Shown here: positions 24,112-36,501 of the stretch, piece after piece
How positions within the stretch are numbered: position 1 is the first letter of the stretch
Layout: each line of letters begins with the position of its first letter
Assembly (NCBI GenBank): GCA_035578155.1
Contig: JAPWDM010000022.1
Location: 1,364,001 to 1,428,000, forward strand
Source: Brachynemurus nebulosus
Taxonomy: Eukaryota; Arthropoda; Insecta; Neuroptera; Myrmeleontidae
Direction: 5' to 3'
Length of the DNA: 64,000 nt
The notes under the pieces: model-generated
Seen by the model: the letters and a program-made list of their open reading frames with translations, nothing else
The model's database searches: none
What the model was told of the DNA's origin: nothing
Made by a program: the position numbers and the translations under genes

Positions 24112-25519
24112 AAAGTCTCTGGTGGCTTCACATTTTAAAAGTGTAATAAAAAAAATAACCTTTTTAGAGGCCGTAATTAATTTTATGACATATTTTGGTA
24201 AAAATTCTTTTATCCTTTTAAATTTTTCAATATTTTTAAATTGGCAGCAGGCAAACACATAGATGAGCAGGGAGGAATACAAACAGACAGACTGAGTAGA
24301 CTAATGGACAGACGAACAAAAAGACAGAAAAAACAAACATACAAACAGGAGAAAATGGAATAAAATAAAAAGACAATTTTTTTACTTTACTACTCGTAAG
24401 TGTGTGGACAGACCGGGACGGGCGCCTGCACCATTGCCCGTGCGGCCTCCCGCAAATAATTCAATACATGTATTGTATATTGTAATTCAAATTCAATACA
24501 TGTAATACACGAACAGTGTTCGTCATTGGCCATACGGGCCGAAACATGTCACAGACAATTAAGACTTTAAATAAAGTGTAAGACTTTAAATAAAAAATTG
24601 TCTTTTTATTTTAAAATGGAATGCCATAAAGAAGAAAATGGATATACAGACATAGATTCACAGACAAAGGACTAGTAGACAGACAGACGGGACCGACTGA
24701 CAAACAGACAAGACCGATTAACAGACAAACAGGACTGGTAGACGGACTACAGGACTATTATAGAAGACAGACAGGCAGACAGGACTTGACGGGCAGGCAA
24801 AAAAGACAGCCAGACAGACAGACAGACAGGCAGATAGGATAAAATTAAAATTCAGACAGACGAACAGGCAAATAAGACTGACTGACTGTTGTAGGACTAA
24901 ACAGACAGGAACTAAACAGAAAATTTCGGAAATAAAAAAAACAAACGAATTGCATGCCGCGGTGACAGGATACATTTATCCTCACTGAAGGTCCCTAGTT
25001 TGCATTTTGAAATTCCCAATCTTAATGCAAGCAATATCAAGGATCTATGATTTTTTGCTGTTATTAATTAACAGATAGTGAATTCCACAGGAACATTTAA
25101 TCGGGATAAGATTACACCATGTATTAATTCAGGGTAAATAGTGTCTCCCTGTGTACGTAATTTCATCGACTACGGTTTAGTTAGTTGGGTGTGATTTAGC
25201 AGTTGATTTAGTTTCCACCGGGAACCTTCAATCGGGATAAAACTATCCTATGTATTATTAAAATTATTGCTATTGCATTGACTATAAATTTTCATAACCA
25301 TTTCAACACATTTTTATAATATAATATTATTAACTTTTAGTTAAGTTACATATAAATCCATATAGAACTTAAACTTTTTTTAACACAATTTAAAAATATT
25401 GAAAAATTTAAAAGAATAAAAGAGTTTTTACCAAAATTAGTCATAAAATTAATTACTGTCTCTAAAAAGGTAATTTTTTTTTTTATTACACTTTTAAAAT
25501 TGAAGCCATCAGAGACTTT
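24112..25519. mobile_element. Foldback element with about 135-bp arms and GACA-type interior
   Basis: AAAGTCTCTGGTGGCTTCAC at 24112 is matched by the complement of the sequence ending AGCCATCAGAGACTTT at 25519. The arms remain inverted through CACTTTTAAAA, the poly-A/T block, AATTAATTTTATGAC and CAATATTTTTAAATT (to about 24248 and 25388). The interior is dominated by degenerate ACAGACAGAC / GGACAGAC words. No protein is encoded, and no target duplication was found. Confidence 0.75.
24280..24905. repeat. Degenerate GACA/ACAG tetranucleotide arrays
   Basis: Two stretches (24280-24350 and 24650-24905) consist of imperfect ACAGACAGACAG, GGACTGGTAGAC and ACAAACAG units. Between them, inverted AAAATAAAAAGACAATTTTT (24362-24382) and its complement (24593-24615) bracket a GC-richer insert containing GCCGAAACATGTCACAG. 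Confidence 0.7.
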
Positions 25520-27527
25520 TAAACCAATATAAGTATACGTTGTATTTTCTAAATTTTCATTAATGCGTCTTTTTGATTTCGATTTTATACCGCTAATTTC
25601 TTCAAAATGATGCTTTTTTTACTGAAAGTTTACTATCCAAATGACTTTTTCAAGCAGATAAACAATAACTTCTGTTAGCTTGATATTTTATAAACTTCTC
25701 TTCTATCCAGTTAATTTGGCATTATTCCAATTTAATGTGTTCACAATATATACGGTTCATCAGTTCTAATATACATACCTATGTACATACGTTCTCAAAG
25801 AAACATGCGTATATACTTACATCTATACATATATATTTATTTACTTGTACACACATGTGTATGGCATGTATTTGTTTTTGTGTATGATATTGATGACTGT
25901 ACCTTGTTCAATTCAATTGCTTTCGTACAAATGTTTTGTCAATTAACTGATGGATTGACAAGATATCTGTGTTTTAAATTAATTAAAAATATTTGATACG
26001 TGGGCTGAGCATTAACATATTCCTTGTTTTAGCTTCGCAATAATGAAGAGAGGCAATAGCAATAGGTTATATATTGTTTAAATATGGCGCTACACGTTTT
26101 TGAACTTTGGGGGACTTTTGAAATTGGCATTAGGTACTAGACTTAGAAATAATCAAATAAGGAATTTAGGTGGCCATAATTAAAATCAAAACTGTCTTCA
26201 TTATGTGCAAAGTAGCCACATTTTTGTCCAAAATTTCTTAAGTATGTACGTACATTATCCAACCAATCACATGTTATCTACTCTCTCTTTAAATGCCTAG
26301 CAACAATCTTTTGCTTAATCTAATTTGTTCTAGAGTAATATAAGCTTTCCCGGAATCATTTTGATGTCACGTTACTTTTAATTCAAATCAGGTGTTTTAA
26401 ACTTCTGTACAAAATCGATTGCTTATGATAAAATCGTGATGCTCGTCTAACGATTTTATAATGTCACTAGATACACCTATATGTTTCAATGAAGTATCTA
26501 ATTTTTATATCTTGAGACCTTTCCATAAGTATCTACTTATATTGATAGTTTTAGGAACACATAAATTTTGAAGCCTTTTGGAGCACGTTCATATTTGAAA
26601 GATCTCAGCAGTATTTAGACAAAATTTGGTCGTGATTGGAAGACAGTTTTAATTTTTCGTACATTTCCTACGAGCAATCTAGAGAAAAATTTCAATCTAA
26701 CGTCTCCAAGATTTTGATAGTATTTTGTAAGTAAACTTATTGGAATTTCTTAAAACTGCTTGCCTTGGGCTTTCCCTTATTGGGCCTCATGCACCTGGGG
26801 TTCAGTTTGATCCTTTAAAATTAATGAACTTACAAACTTACCAACTTCTTTATTATATTGGTATGATGATATGATAACTTCTATTTATCGAACGATGACT
26901 GTTAATTTACCACCAAATTCTGTTTGTTAAATTTTAAATGTCTTCTCTACACCCCTGGTCAAAATTCTTCACCCAAGTATTTGCTGAATTTAACTGATGC
27001 CCAAGTAGCGCCATCACACATTTTAAGAACTTTTCGAGGATCTCAGTGATGTACCTATATTCGAAGACATCTGTATACAAATGCATACTAAAGTAAGCGA
27101 AAAAGCTAGTTTAGTGAGTCACTTCGTGGAACTTCGGATCCAAAAAACCGACACGGAGTGGAAGTTGAATGAGATGAAGCGAGGAAGCACGAAGTAATCT
27201 ATACTTTCGTATTCGGCCAACTTCAAGTAACTTCACAAGTAATGTAGTGCATGCTCAAGAGATATTTGAATAAGTATGGGCGTTCTTAGATACACTCTGT
27301 TGACTCCGTATAATATACCTATGCCACGAATTTGTTGCATTTTCTCATTGAATATTTTTCTGGCGAAAAATCTGGCAATAATGGTAGTATGGTATGCATA
27401 TCTGTCATGCATACCCAGTAACTTGGACGAACTTCCAACTGAAGGCAGTAATTATTATAACATTCTACAGTAAGTAATAGTTCTCATTACTTACAGATAT
27501 AGGCCATATGAGAAAATGTCTGTGAAA
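25520..27527. other. Non-coding interval
   Basis: No gene found. Around 27100-27240 the sequence is GC-richer with repeated CTTCGTGG, CTTCGG and ACTTCAAGTAACTTC words, and 26770-26810 (GGGCCTCATGCACCTGGGG) may be a transposon remnant. Neither could be assigned. Confidence 0.35.
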
Positions 27528-28519
27528 TAGGGTAGGGCGGGGCTAGTTGTGCAACTTTTCAATTAATCGGTCATAGCTCCTCAACCGTAAGTCCAAATTT
27601 ATTGTTATGCATACTGATGTGTAGGTAATTTCTTCCTTTTCTAAAGTCCCCATAGTAACATTTTTCTAACAATTCACATTTAAGAGATACAGCTGTGTAA
27701 GTGAAGAAAGTCGGACATGCTCAACGTACCCCATAGGTGAGGTAAGTTGAGCAAGGGTAGGGGGTAAATTGAGCAGTTAGAAAATGTAGCCAAACCATGC
27801 CTTAGATGTTTATGAGACATAAAAAAATGATTATTTGACAGTCAGTCTTTTATTTATAATGCTTTAGTGACATAATAATGAAACAAAAAGTAGTAATTTC
27901 CTTTGGATATTAAATACAGAAAATAAAATTAACAAAAAATCAACTTCAACTTAGTATTTAAACTACAATCTTAAACTTAATATTTAGAATATACTCAATC
28001 TTTCTACTTAATATCAGACTTTAACGTTTAAGTAATAAATCAAAAAGAATTTAAATTAAAAGAGAAGCATTAAGCAGATATTAAGAACTTCATCATAATT
28101 GTCACTGTTACAATTAATGCAAACGAAAGTTCTATTGCTCAACTTACCCCACTCACACAATCTGATACAAAAGTGAGGTTATGAAAAAAACTGTTTGAAT
28201 TAGAACCAAATTCTTTCTAGATATCAAAATATACTAATTTCATAAAAGTTTAACACTTATTTGATTTAACATAGATAATAATTGCCTCGTATAGAAGAAA
28301 TATTCATAGACAAAAATTGTTTACTTTTTATACGCAAAATAAATAAAGTGTGGGCATACGTCACTCGATCGACAGGTTGCAACTAGCAGTCGCGTAATGA
28401 GTTCCCTTCTCTTGCCCGCTTCTATCCGCCATTTAATGTATTAGCGTACGATGTATAGTTTCTGAGACATTTCGATTGCCCAACTTACACCTATGCTCAA
28501 CTAGCCCCGCTCTACCCTA
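27528..28519. mobile_element. TIR element with 'GGGGC-AGTT' ends
   Basis: The left end TAGGGTAGGGCGGGGCTAGT and the complement of the right end TAGGGTAGAGCGGGGCTAGT differ at one position. Flanks CTGTGAAA (27520-27527) and CTGTGAAT (28520-28527) match at 7 of 8 bases, consistent with an 8-bp target duplication (hAT or P-type). AAGTTGAGCAAGGGTAGGGG near 27744 repeats the terminal theme internally. No transposase is seen. The ends resemble those of the 42219 element. Confidence 0.8.
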
Positions 28520-29500
28520 CTGTGAATATGTGTTTGTATGATATAAGCAATAAACCTGTCTACGTATGGAAAGAATAGTAGCGCCACTAACCAGCTAATT
28601 TATGTTATAATTCCCTGTTGACATCAAAGCATGTTACAATATTTCTACACACTGTGACACATAGCGCACACCTACGCTTATCTATTATATATTATGTTGT
28701 TGATACCAGTCCACGAGCCCATATAAAAGAATAAAGCTCATTTTTTCTTCAATAAAATTGGGAAAATATACCATAAACCAGAGTTGTGTGATTGCCCTCC
28801 CTGTTGGAGTAGGTTCCAAGTTGGATGTCCCTGGCTACCATTTTATCACGGTTAATACTATATTTCCTAAAAATTTCATCGATAAGGAATTTAGTTTCAT
28901 CTTTATGCATTGGGCTCTTGATCAATAAATTGTCATTTTATTACTTTCTAATTATTTTTATTTATATATATGTACTTGTGTGATTGTATCAGTAACTAAT
29001 TGTGTATATGTAGTTTTTCATTGTTATAATTTCTAGCGTATACTGTCGCCAATTTAAATTTTCATAGAAGTTTTAGATGTATACATCTTAAGTCTAAAAT
29101 ATAATATAAATGTTCGTATATTGTTGACCGTTACTCCATCAGATTTAGTAAATCTGTCCGTTTAACATCTTTTTTCAGAATATAAAATCTTATATAACTA
29201 TAATCTGTGGATTTGTCTCAGTTTTCTCTAATAGGCGGAATTCCTTGTTTCCCCAGAATTAATTGCTAATGAGATCTTAATTTTTCCCATGGACGAAGGA
29301 AAGGTATATAATATTGTAAAGGAAGGGGCATTTTCCAAAATACTGATCAACATAATTACGAATCTTAACGTGCTTATTATGAATGACGTCATTTTGTAAA
29401 TAAACAGTAACGGTTTTAATGTAATTAAAACATTGCTTTTAAAACAATATAATATTTAGTATATTTCTCATGTAATTGTGATTTCTATATAATAAAAGAA
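28520..29500. other. Non-coding interval
   Basis: Nothing recognisable beyond AT-rich sequence. Confidence 0.4.
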
Positions 29501-29757
29501 TTAATTAAAAAAATCAAAAAAACCCGATTGCATTTAAAGTAAACTAAAACGGTGGCAACAAGATGAAATAGAGAAAAAGAAGACTGAATAAAAAGTAAAG
29601 CAGTCGGAGGCATCAAACTTTTCTGTTTAACTTGGTACAACAGGTATGCCTCCGACTGCTTTACTTTTTATTCATTCTTCTTTTTCTCTATTTCATCTTG
29701 TTGCCACCGTTTTAATTTACTTCAAATGCAGTCGGGTTTTTTGATCTTTAATTATTT
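29501..29757. repeat. Long near-perfect hairpin (foldback MITE or hpRNA locus)
   Basis: An arm of about 112 bases (29501-29614) is inverted at 29643-29757 with only a handful of differences. For example AAAGCAGTCGGAGGCAT faces ATGCCTCCGACTGCTTT, and GGTGGCAACAAGATGAAATA faces its exact complement. The loop is about 30 bases. It is non-coding. If transcribed it would form a long double-stranded RNA. Confidence 0.9.
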
Positions 29758-29816
29758 TTTTATTTAGATCTTTTAGCGTTGTTTAATTATTTAGAAGAAG
29801 AAATATATATAGGTAC

Positions 29817-29955
29817 TAGAGATGTGCCAAACTCGTGAATTCACGCGTGACCCATCGTGACCGTGAACAATTTTTTATGATCGTGCGTGAGTGGGCGTGA
29901 TCGTGACATTTAATTTCTTGCCGTGAATAATTCGTGAGTCACGAAAATTTAAAGA
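29817..29955 (+). mobile_element. hAT-like terminus with CGTGA subterminal repeats
   Basis: TAGAGATGTGCCAAACTCGT is a hAT-style terminus (compare TAGGGATGTTA at 44843). It is followed by an array of CGTGA / TCACG words (ACGCGTGACCCATCGTGACC, GTGCGTGAGTGGGCGTGATC). No opposite terminus was found in the following kilobase, so the right end is missing or diverged. Confidence 0.5.
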
Positions 29956-31215
29956 CCATGAATAAAAAAATTTTAAAAATAATTTTTTTCAATTTTAGGG
30001 AATATTAACTAAACCAATTTGATTTTTTAACTACAAAAGAAAAACGTTTTTTTTATATTATATTAGGTACTTTTTATGAGTACAAGTAGGTAGAAATCCA
30101 ATAACTCTTTGTACTAACAAATTCCAGTTTTTTACCGAGATACTTCGAGTGTATACAAAATGATTTACAATCTAGAAATGTCCAACTGTGTTTAGGATGT
30201 TGTTCTGATTATTTCTTCCGTTTTTAAATAATTCCTTAAATTCTTAAAATTGGCCTGTCTACATATATTCGGTCTCAGTCAATGGGTATATTTGAAAATA
30301 TTACAAGGTCAGTTTTACAGCTTTCAATAGTATGATCTATCATTCTATGAAGGAATATTATAAAGAACATATGGGTTAATTTTAATATTATCTTTTTCAA
30401 CATTTTAAGTTGTTTATTGTAATTTTCATTATTATTTTTTTTTCGATTTTATTATTTATGTATGTATTTATGGGTACCTACTAAAAAAATATTTTGCCAC
30501 AATTTTGTTAAAAAACTACATATATTATTTAATTAGGTTGTGCGAAATATCATATTTATCCAGCGGCGCCTTCTTTACCAAAATCCGTCAAGCGCCACAG
30601 AAACAGACATAACCAGAGGATACATACGTACTTTCGAAACACATTACCCTCCTTCTGATGCAGTCGGGTAAAACATAAGCAATTATCATAATAAATTATT
30701 ATTTGATACCTGTTTTATTTGATTCAATAATCCACTCTTTAAGAATGCTGTTCGACTATTTTATCCGTAGGCAAATTCCGAAATGTATAGGTACTGAAGT
30801 ATGAGAGTTGTGGCAGCGGTTACCTTTTTATCGGATTAATTAATTAATTTAATTTTATTATAATTATAATTGGGGTCAAGGTTCAAGCTGTTCGTAGACG
30901 AGCCCTTTTCGTTGAATTACTTCAAACTGGCAATAATTGAATAATATAATAATAAATTCAGTGATAATTAAAAGCCACCATTTTGAAATTATCCCATATT
31001 GACGATCAACTCCATCTATGAATTTAGCCTAGAACTTGACGTAAACAGGTACAATACCAAATAGCAGCTCTATCGTTCAAAAAATTAAGACCGTTATCCT
31101 ACCAAAAATCTTTTTTACATATTTATATATGGGCCTCACATGACCTTGAACACACTGTATATTTGGAAGTCATGATAGGTATATCGGTACATATCATTAA
31201 AATATCACCAGGTTC
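29956..31215. other. Non-coding interval
   Basis: No gene or paired repeat recognised. TCACATGACCTTGAACACAC near 31137-31156 has the look of a transposon terminus but lacks a partner. Confidence 0.35.
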
Positions 31216-31444
31216 TTAACCCCTTTAGGACTAATGACGAGCTCAGCTCGTCATACTAATTTTTTGAAAAAATTCAACTGAAGAGCGTGCATTGTCATAT
31301 ATCGGTAACCGGAGGCTGCATAGTAAAGAGCGGTCATATTGTAAATAAATTAAGCAAAACGTACCAAACTTTCAATTATACTTATAGAGATATTAAATTT
31401 TTTATCAAAAATATTGGAATATACGGCGGTACTAAAAGAGTTAA
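31216..31444. mobile_element. piggyBac-like MITE
   Basis: TTAA stands at both ends (31216-31219, 31441-31444), the piggyBac target site. Terminal sequences are CCCCTTTAGGAC on the left and CTCTTTTAGTAC as the complement on the right. A subterminal perfect palindrome ATGACGAGCTCAGCTCGTCAT lies at 31234-31254. It is non-coding and about 220 bases long. Confidence 0.65.
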
Positions 31445-32144
31445 TTAATCTTGTGCGCACGGCATAAAAATATAACGGAATGATAAAATTCACCTTTCCG
31501 ATGGTAACTTCGATCGAGGTTTCTCCTCTTTGACCCTGTTCCACCCCTTTGTTTTTAACGAAACTTGCAGTACTTAAACAGGACCTAGAGTGCACTATTT
31601 GAGACTTTTGTCGTGATTGTCACTCTGAAGAGATCGCTAAAAAAATGTTTTTCTATTTTTCTCCTCGAATTTTCTATGACTGTTTACTAACGGAAAAATT
31701 TCAATGAAATATATATTATAGTACTAACTTAGACCTACTCAATGGTTTTTAGTTTATCTCAATGTCTGTAATAGTTTACGAGATATAAAGGTTTAAAAAA
31801 TCATGGCCTTAATACATATTATCACAAATAACTTCTAAACTACCCAAGATATGAGGCTAAAACTTGCGCGCAAGACTTCTTATCAACTGCCCTTATAGTA
31901 GCCAAAGTGGCGTTGAAAATCTCGTCTGGGGGCCAACCGGCCATTCTTATCCCGTAATACCCTTAATTGATTATTTACAATTTATAACTATTTTTGTAAA
32001 AAGATTACGTTTTGGTTTATGGTATTGCACCACTAATAAGACATATCTTCTTGATAAGGGTAGACACGAACATAGATAAAACTATACAGTTATTAAATTG
32101 TCATTTTATTAATAAATAAATAAATATAAACAATAGTATATTAT

Positions 32145-32266
32145 TCAACGAGCTAGCAATGATAGCTATTACCCACGAATATAAAATTACGACACGAGCC
32201 GAGCTTGCGAGGCGAGTGTCGTAATGCATCTGAGTGAGTAATAGCCATTGCAAGCGAGTAGAATAC
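32145..32266. repeat. CG-rich palindromic hairpin 2
   Basis: CGAGCTAGCAATGATAGCTA..TTACCCAC pairs with GTGAGTAATAGCCATTGCAAGCGAG. The inner stem ATTACGACAC..GTGTCGTAAT encloses GAGCCGAGCTTGCGAGGCGA. It has the same CpG-rich character and ACTCGC/GCGAG words as 6079 and 56502. Confidence 0.75.
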
Positions 32267-35200
32267 GATATTTTTTCTAGGAATTTTTTCCTTTTTGATT
32301 TAAATAAAATTGAATATAAATTTAAAATCAAATTTTTAATATATTTCTAATTTCATTAAATGTTGAATTGAATTATAATTTGCTAACTTGCTCTTTAATA
32401 TAATAATTTACGATTACCTACCTAAGTTTTAATGGTATGGGTGGGTATCTTTTGAAGTATATAAGTGTCGTTTATATTTATCTTATTTCTAGAATATAAA
32501 ATATACCCATATTATGTATTTCCATAATTATACCATTTGATTTTTGCCATAGTTATGTTTTGTGTTTATGATTTAATTTTTACCAGAAGTCTTTGTAACA
32601 TCTTATTTCTTAATTTTATTGCAGAGTAAATTGAATGTTGCGAAAGAATCTTATACCTAAAAAGTTATCTTTTTGGTCGTAATAAAATTGACAATATCAT
32701 TTGAGAATACATATTTTGTAATTTTTCCAATATCAGAAGTCATTCGTTAACAAATAAATTACTGATAATGTCATTTATATTACTTTACAAATAATATTGA
32801 TTTAACACATTGTTGAAAACAGAAACTTGAAGAATGTTTTTCACTCTTTCGCCTCGTTTCTTTTTCGACCTTTATGTCGGTTTGGTTCTGCTTTGCTGAC
32901 GTACTATACTATTGGCGTTTGTTTTATGTATGTACGGATGTATATTTGATGTCCTCTGTTTGTTCGACTGACTCGCTATGGGAATCATCCATCATTTGTT
33001 TCTAGCATTACGCTCGTCATTACCGTTCCACTGTCTGTTCATATGCGATGTGACAAGTGCACTTCTTTTTTACCTTCGTTTCGCATCCACCATATAAAAG
33101 TGTACGCATCTGAATACATACAATATATTGCAGTATATTGGTGTACTTTTATCACTTAAAACATTTCTAATTATAGTGAAAACGTTTTCGACTGTGTTGT
33201 TATCTTGGATCAGATCAAATTTTTGTTTTATTATTGTTGATTCAATTATTAAATTAGAATCACAATTACAATTACGGTATTTGACAATTTTTCAAAAAAT
33301 ATTTTAAACTATTCACATGCATCTACTGTAACATAAAAAAATATTTGTTAGGCAAATTTGTTGATAATTCGCAAAAAATGCTTATATTATATATTAGTTT
33401 AAAATTTCCCTAAAAACATAAATTTTCCAGTATGATGTCATGTGCTAGTATTGCCAAAAATTAGACAAGAGATTCTTAATAATAAAATATTGAAAAAATT
33501 TTTGGACTAATCTAAATTTATGTTTGATGATGATTTTACGACATTTCGTAAGGTTCTCATTACATATCCTGTATATCGTTACTTTTTTTTTTTACTATTT
33601 TATTGTAATAAAATGCTTAATAGAAAAAAAAGAAAAATTCTACTTTTAATGTTTGACAAGATTTTGACAAATAGTTTCAAATAATAATGACATTTTAGTT
33701 TCCAAGATTTCAAAATATTTTTAAATATAAATTTTTATTATACTGGGCTCTGACGTAAGCACAGGCCAATGAACATATTATATATTATATAGACTAATTT
33801 TATAAACGTATAATTGAGGCACCCAGATACGACCAGAATACGACCTAATAGTATTCTGTAATATAGTAATCATTGCAATAACGAATGGTATACGTAGTAA
33901 CGTTTCCCAACTATTATTGTCAAAATATAATATTGATAATTAAATTCTACTCTTTTGAGAAGAAACTGCAAAATTTTGAAAAGACGAAAGTGGTATTCGC
34001 TTTACTTTCAAAACACATTGGTATACAAATCATGCCCTACAATAATTCTAGTCACATTTGCTCAAAAATTGACATTATATTGTATTTCTTAAATCTCACC
34101 CGTCTCACCCTGTTACCTGCTTCAAGAAAAATGCCTACAAACTGCCTTTACGCTTTCTCTAGTAGTGTAATATAATAAATAGTGTTCACTGGTCTGTGTC
34201 CTTTGGGTGTGGACGTAAGGTATTTCTGACTGATGTTTCTAATTACCTCATTATTAACGTAAATTATATAATTTTATTTAAATATTTTTTTTACAATTTT
34301 TATGTATATTTTGTAAAAGGGTAATATTCAGTACTTAAGTAATTACTTAAAAATCAAAATAGGTCTTTTTATAACTACTGTCAAATACTATTGAGATTTT
34401 ACTCTTCTTAAATTTAAACTAAATACCGTTATTAGGTAGTGAATTACTTATTTAAAACAATAAAAATAAAAAAATTGAAACATAGAAATAAACAACTGGT
34501 TAACGGTCCAGTTATCATCAGTTGCCGCATTTGCTCTCCTTAACAAATTCCATTCAAATGAAATTTCCACTGAGCTGGGCTCGATCACCCTGATATTACA
34601 ATTTAAGTGACCCTTAAATTATTTTTTTCTTAGTTATTCGCAACTGTAAAAAATAGAATATGCACCACGAGATTAAAGTATTTTTTTTAATCCTTCGAGT
34701 TAATTGTTGCCGTCTGCTACATATTTCGGCAGAGAATAAGAGGAAACTTAATTTTTTACTTTTAACACAACAAAACCAGTTACACTGTAGAAACGAATTC
34801 GTATATGTATTTTTATATTATGACATACAGATGTTGTTGAAAACAAATGGTTCATCATATCTGTTTATTATTGATTTATTACGACTATTACCTTCCGTCA
34901 CATAGAATCTGATATCTACACCACTAGTCATTACGTCTTCAGTCATACCTACTTTTCTCCGCGTATTTCATCTTCATCATGTACACACGTCATGTATTTT
35001 GTGATATATCATTAAATAGTTACAAATGACTTTTAACTGTGTGTATCACCGCTTTTGACTTTTTTTTTTAATACATTTGACAAAAATTTAAATAATATAA
35101 TATTTGACAAAAAATTGTTCACTCTTCGCCGTCATGCGTTACAATAAATTAGTTAAATGAATTAATGCATCTAAATTTAGTGATAAGAACTATGTCCAGA

Positions 35201-35517
35201 ATTGAAGCATATCGCACCCTGAATGCAGAGCTATTTAAATCCATTTATAGAAAAAAATAACTAGCTTAGTCAAGTATGTACGCGTCAAATTTTATATAAG
35301 GTCGAAGAATTTCTTTAAACTTAATCGACCTCGTCATCAAAGCTATCAGCATTATAAAAATTTCTTTTGCATTCCAAAACAGTACCCTGAAAAAAGTACA
35401 TAGTTGAGGCTACTATGTTACTGTTACATAGTAGTTTGGTCGCAGCTATAATATGTACAACGATTTACCATGGAAAATTTCATATGTACATAGATTTAGG
35501 AACTATGTAGCATTAAA
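32267..35517. other. Non-coding interval with one possible promoter-like patch
   Basis: No gene recognised. The 32840-33140 segment is noticeably less AT-rich than its surroundings; see the separate entry at 33088. A short hairpin, CTACTATGT/ACATAGTAG, lies near 35410-35434. Confidence 0.4.
33088..33135 (+). promoter_or_regulatory. Possible TATA-box promoter
   Basis: CATATAAAAGTG (33091-33102) is a good TATA box, and TTGCAGTAT lies about 35 bases downstream, roughly where an arthropod initiator (TCAGT-like) would be. The 250 bases upstream are GC-richer. No open exon follows, so if real it would start a non-coding first exon. TATA-like words are common in AT-rich DNA, so this is weak. Confidence 0.2.
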
Positions 35518-36501
35518 CCACGCTCCGGCCGTATTTTTCGATACCCCACCAGGTGATTCTTTGGAAGTAGTCTAAATTAATCGCAAAGGTACCCTAAAAT
35601 ATCAATCATTTTTAATTAATTTTTATAAGTAGCTCAAATCAGAGGGTCACTTACCTTACAAGATGATTCTTTGAAAATTATATATTTTGTATAAAATTGT
35701 GCATATTTCACAAAAAAGATGGTCTGCCTCTCAAATTTGAATTTTATTAACCTGGCAGACCTACTTAAGTTAATTAATTATCCTCATGAGACGTACCCCA
35801 CAAGATGATTCTTTGGTTATTTTTCTAAATTAAAGTTTGGAATCGTACGAAAACATCTTTTTAATGAACAAATAGTTTTTTTTCTTATGATATTAATGAT
35901 GCTTACATTTAATATAAAGTTTAAACCTGACTTGTTATTGAATTTTTTAAGTTTCTTTGACAATTTAAAATTGTAATAATGAAAGATAAAGTCCCTCTAG
36001 GCGTCGTTAGTACAAGTATCCCCTGAAGAACACGATACTCGAAGAAGACGAATACCGTCTCTCGAATTACCTACACAGTTTCAAACTACACGAAACAGTC
36101 TACTAAGTTCTCTATTGAAAACAGTCTAATACACGTCCAATTTTTAATATTTGGCACCATTGTAAACGTAGAAAATATATGAAAAGAATATTACAGCGTG
36201 AAACCACTTTTTTGATCCTAACATACAAATGCAATTATTTACCGTTTACCATTGCCTAACTGTAATTGAGACGACTGAACGAACGTGGATACTTTCTTGT
36301 CGTTAGTGCATTCAGGCAATGTAAACTATAGGAATCGTGTCTTACCACCACGCCCCGTCTTACAACCTCTACAACCTCCTCACTTTACTCTTCTTGATTT
36401 CATGGTGACAATTTAAAAAATTCCTATAACTTATCGTTTTTAAATTTAGAAAACTTTTTGCAGTTCCATTTCGTAGTTATTTGATTATTAGTTATTATTA
36501 A

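Noticed and set aside
24718..24975. 85-codon frame rich in Cys, Leu and Val (..VCLVLQQSVSLICLFVCLN..)
   Set aside because: It is the translation of a degenerate GACA-type array; the Cys-Leu periodicity reflects the repeat.
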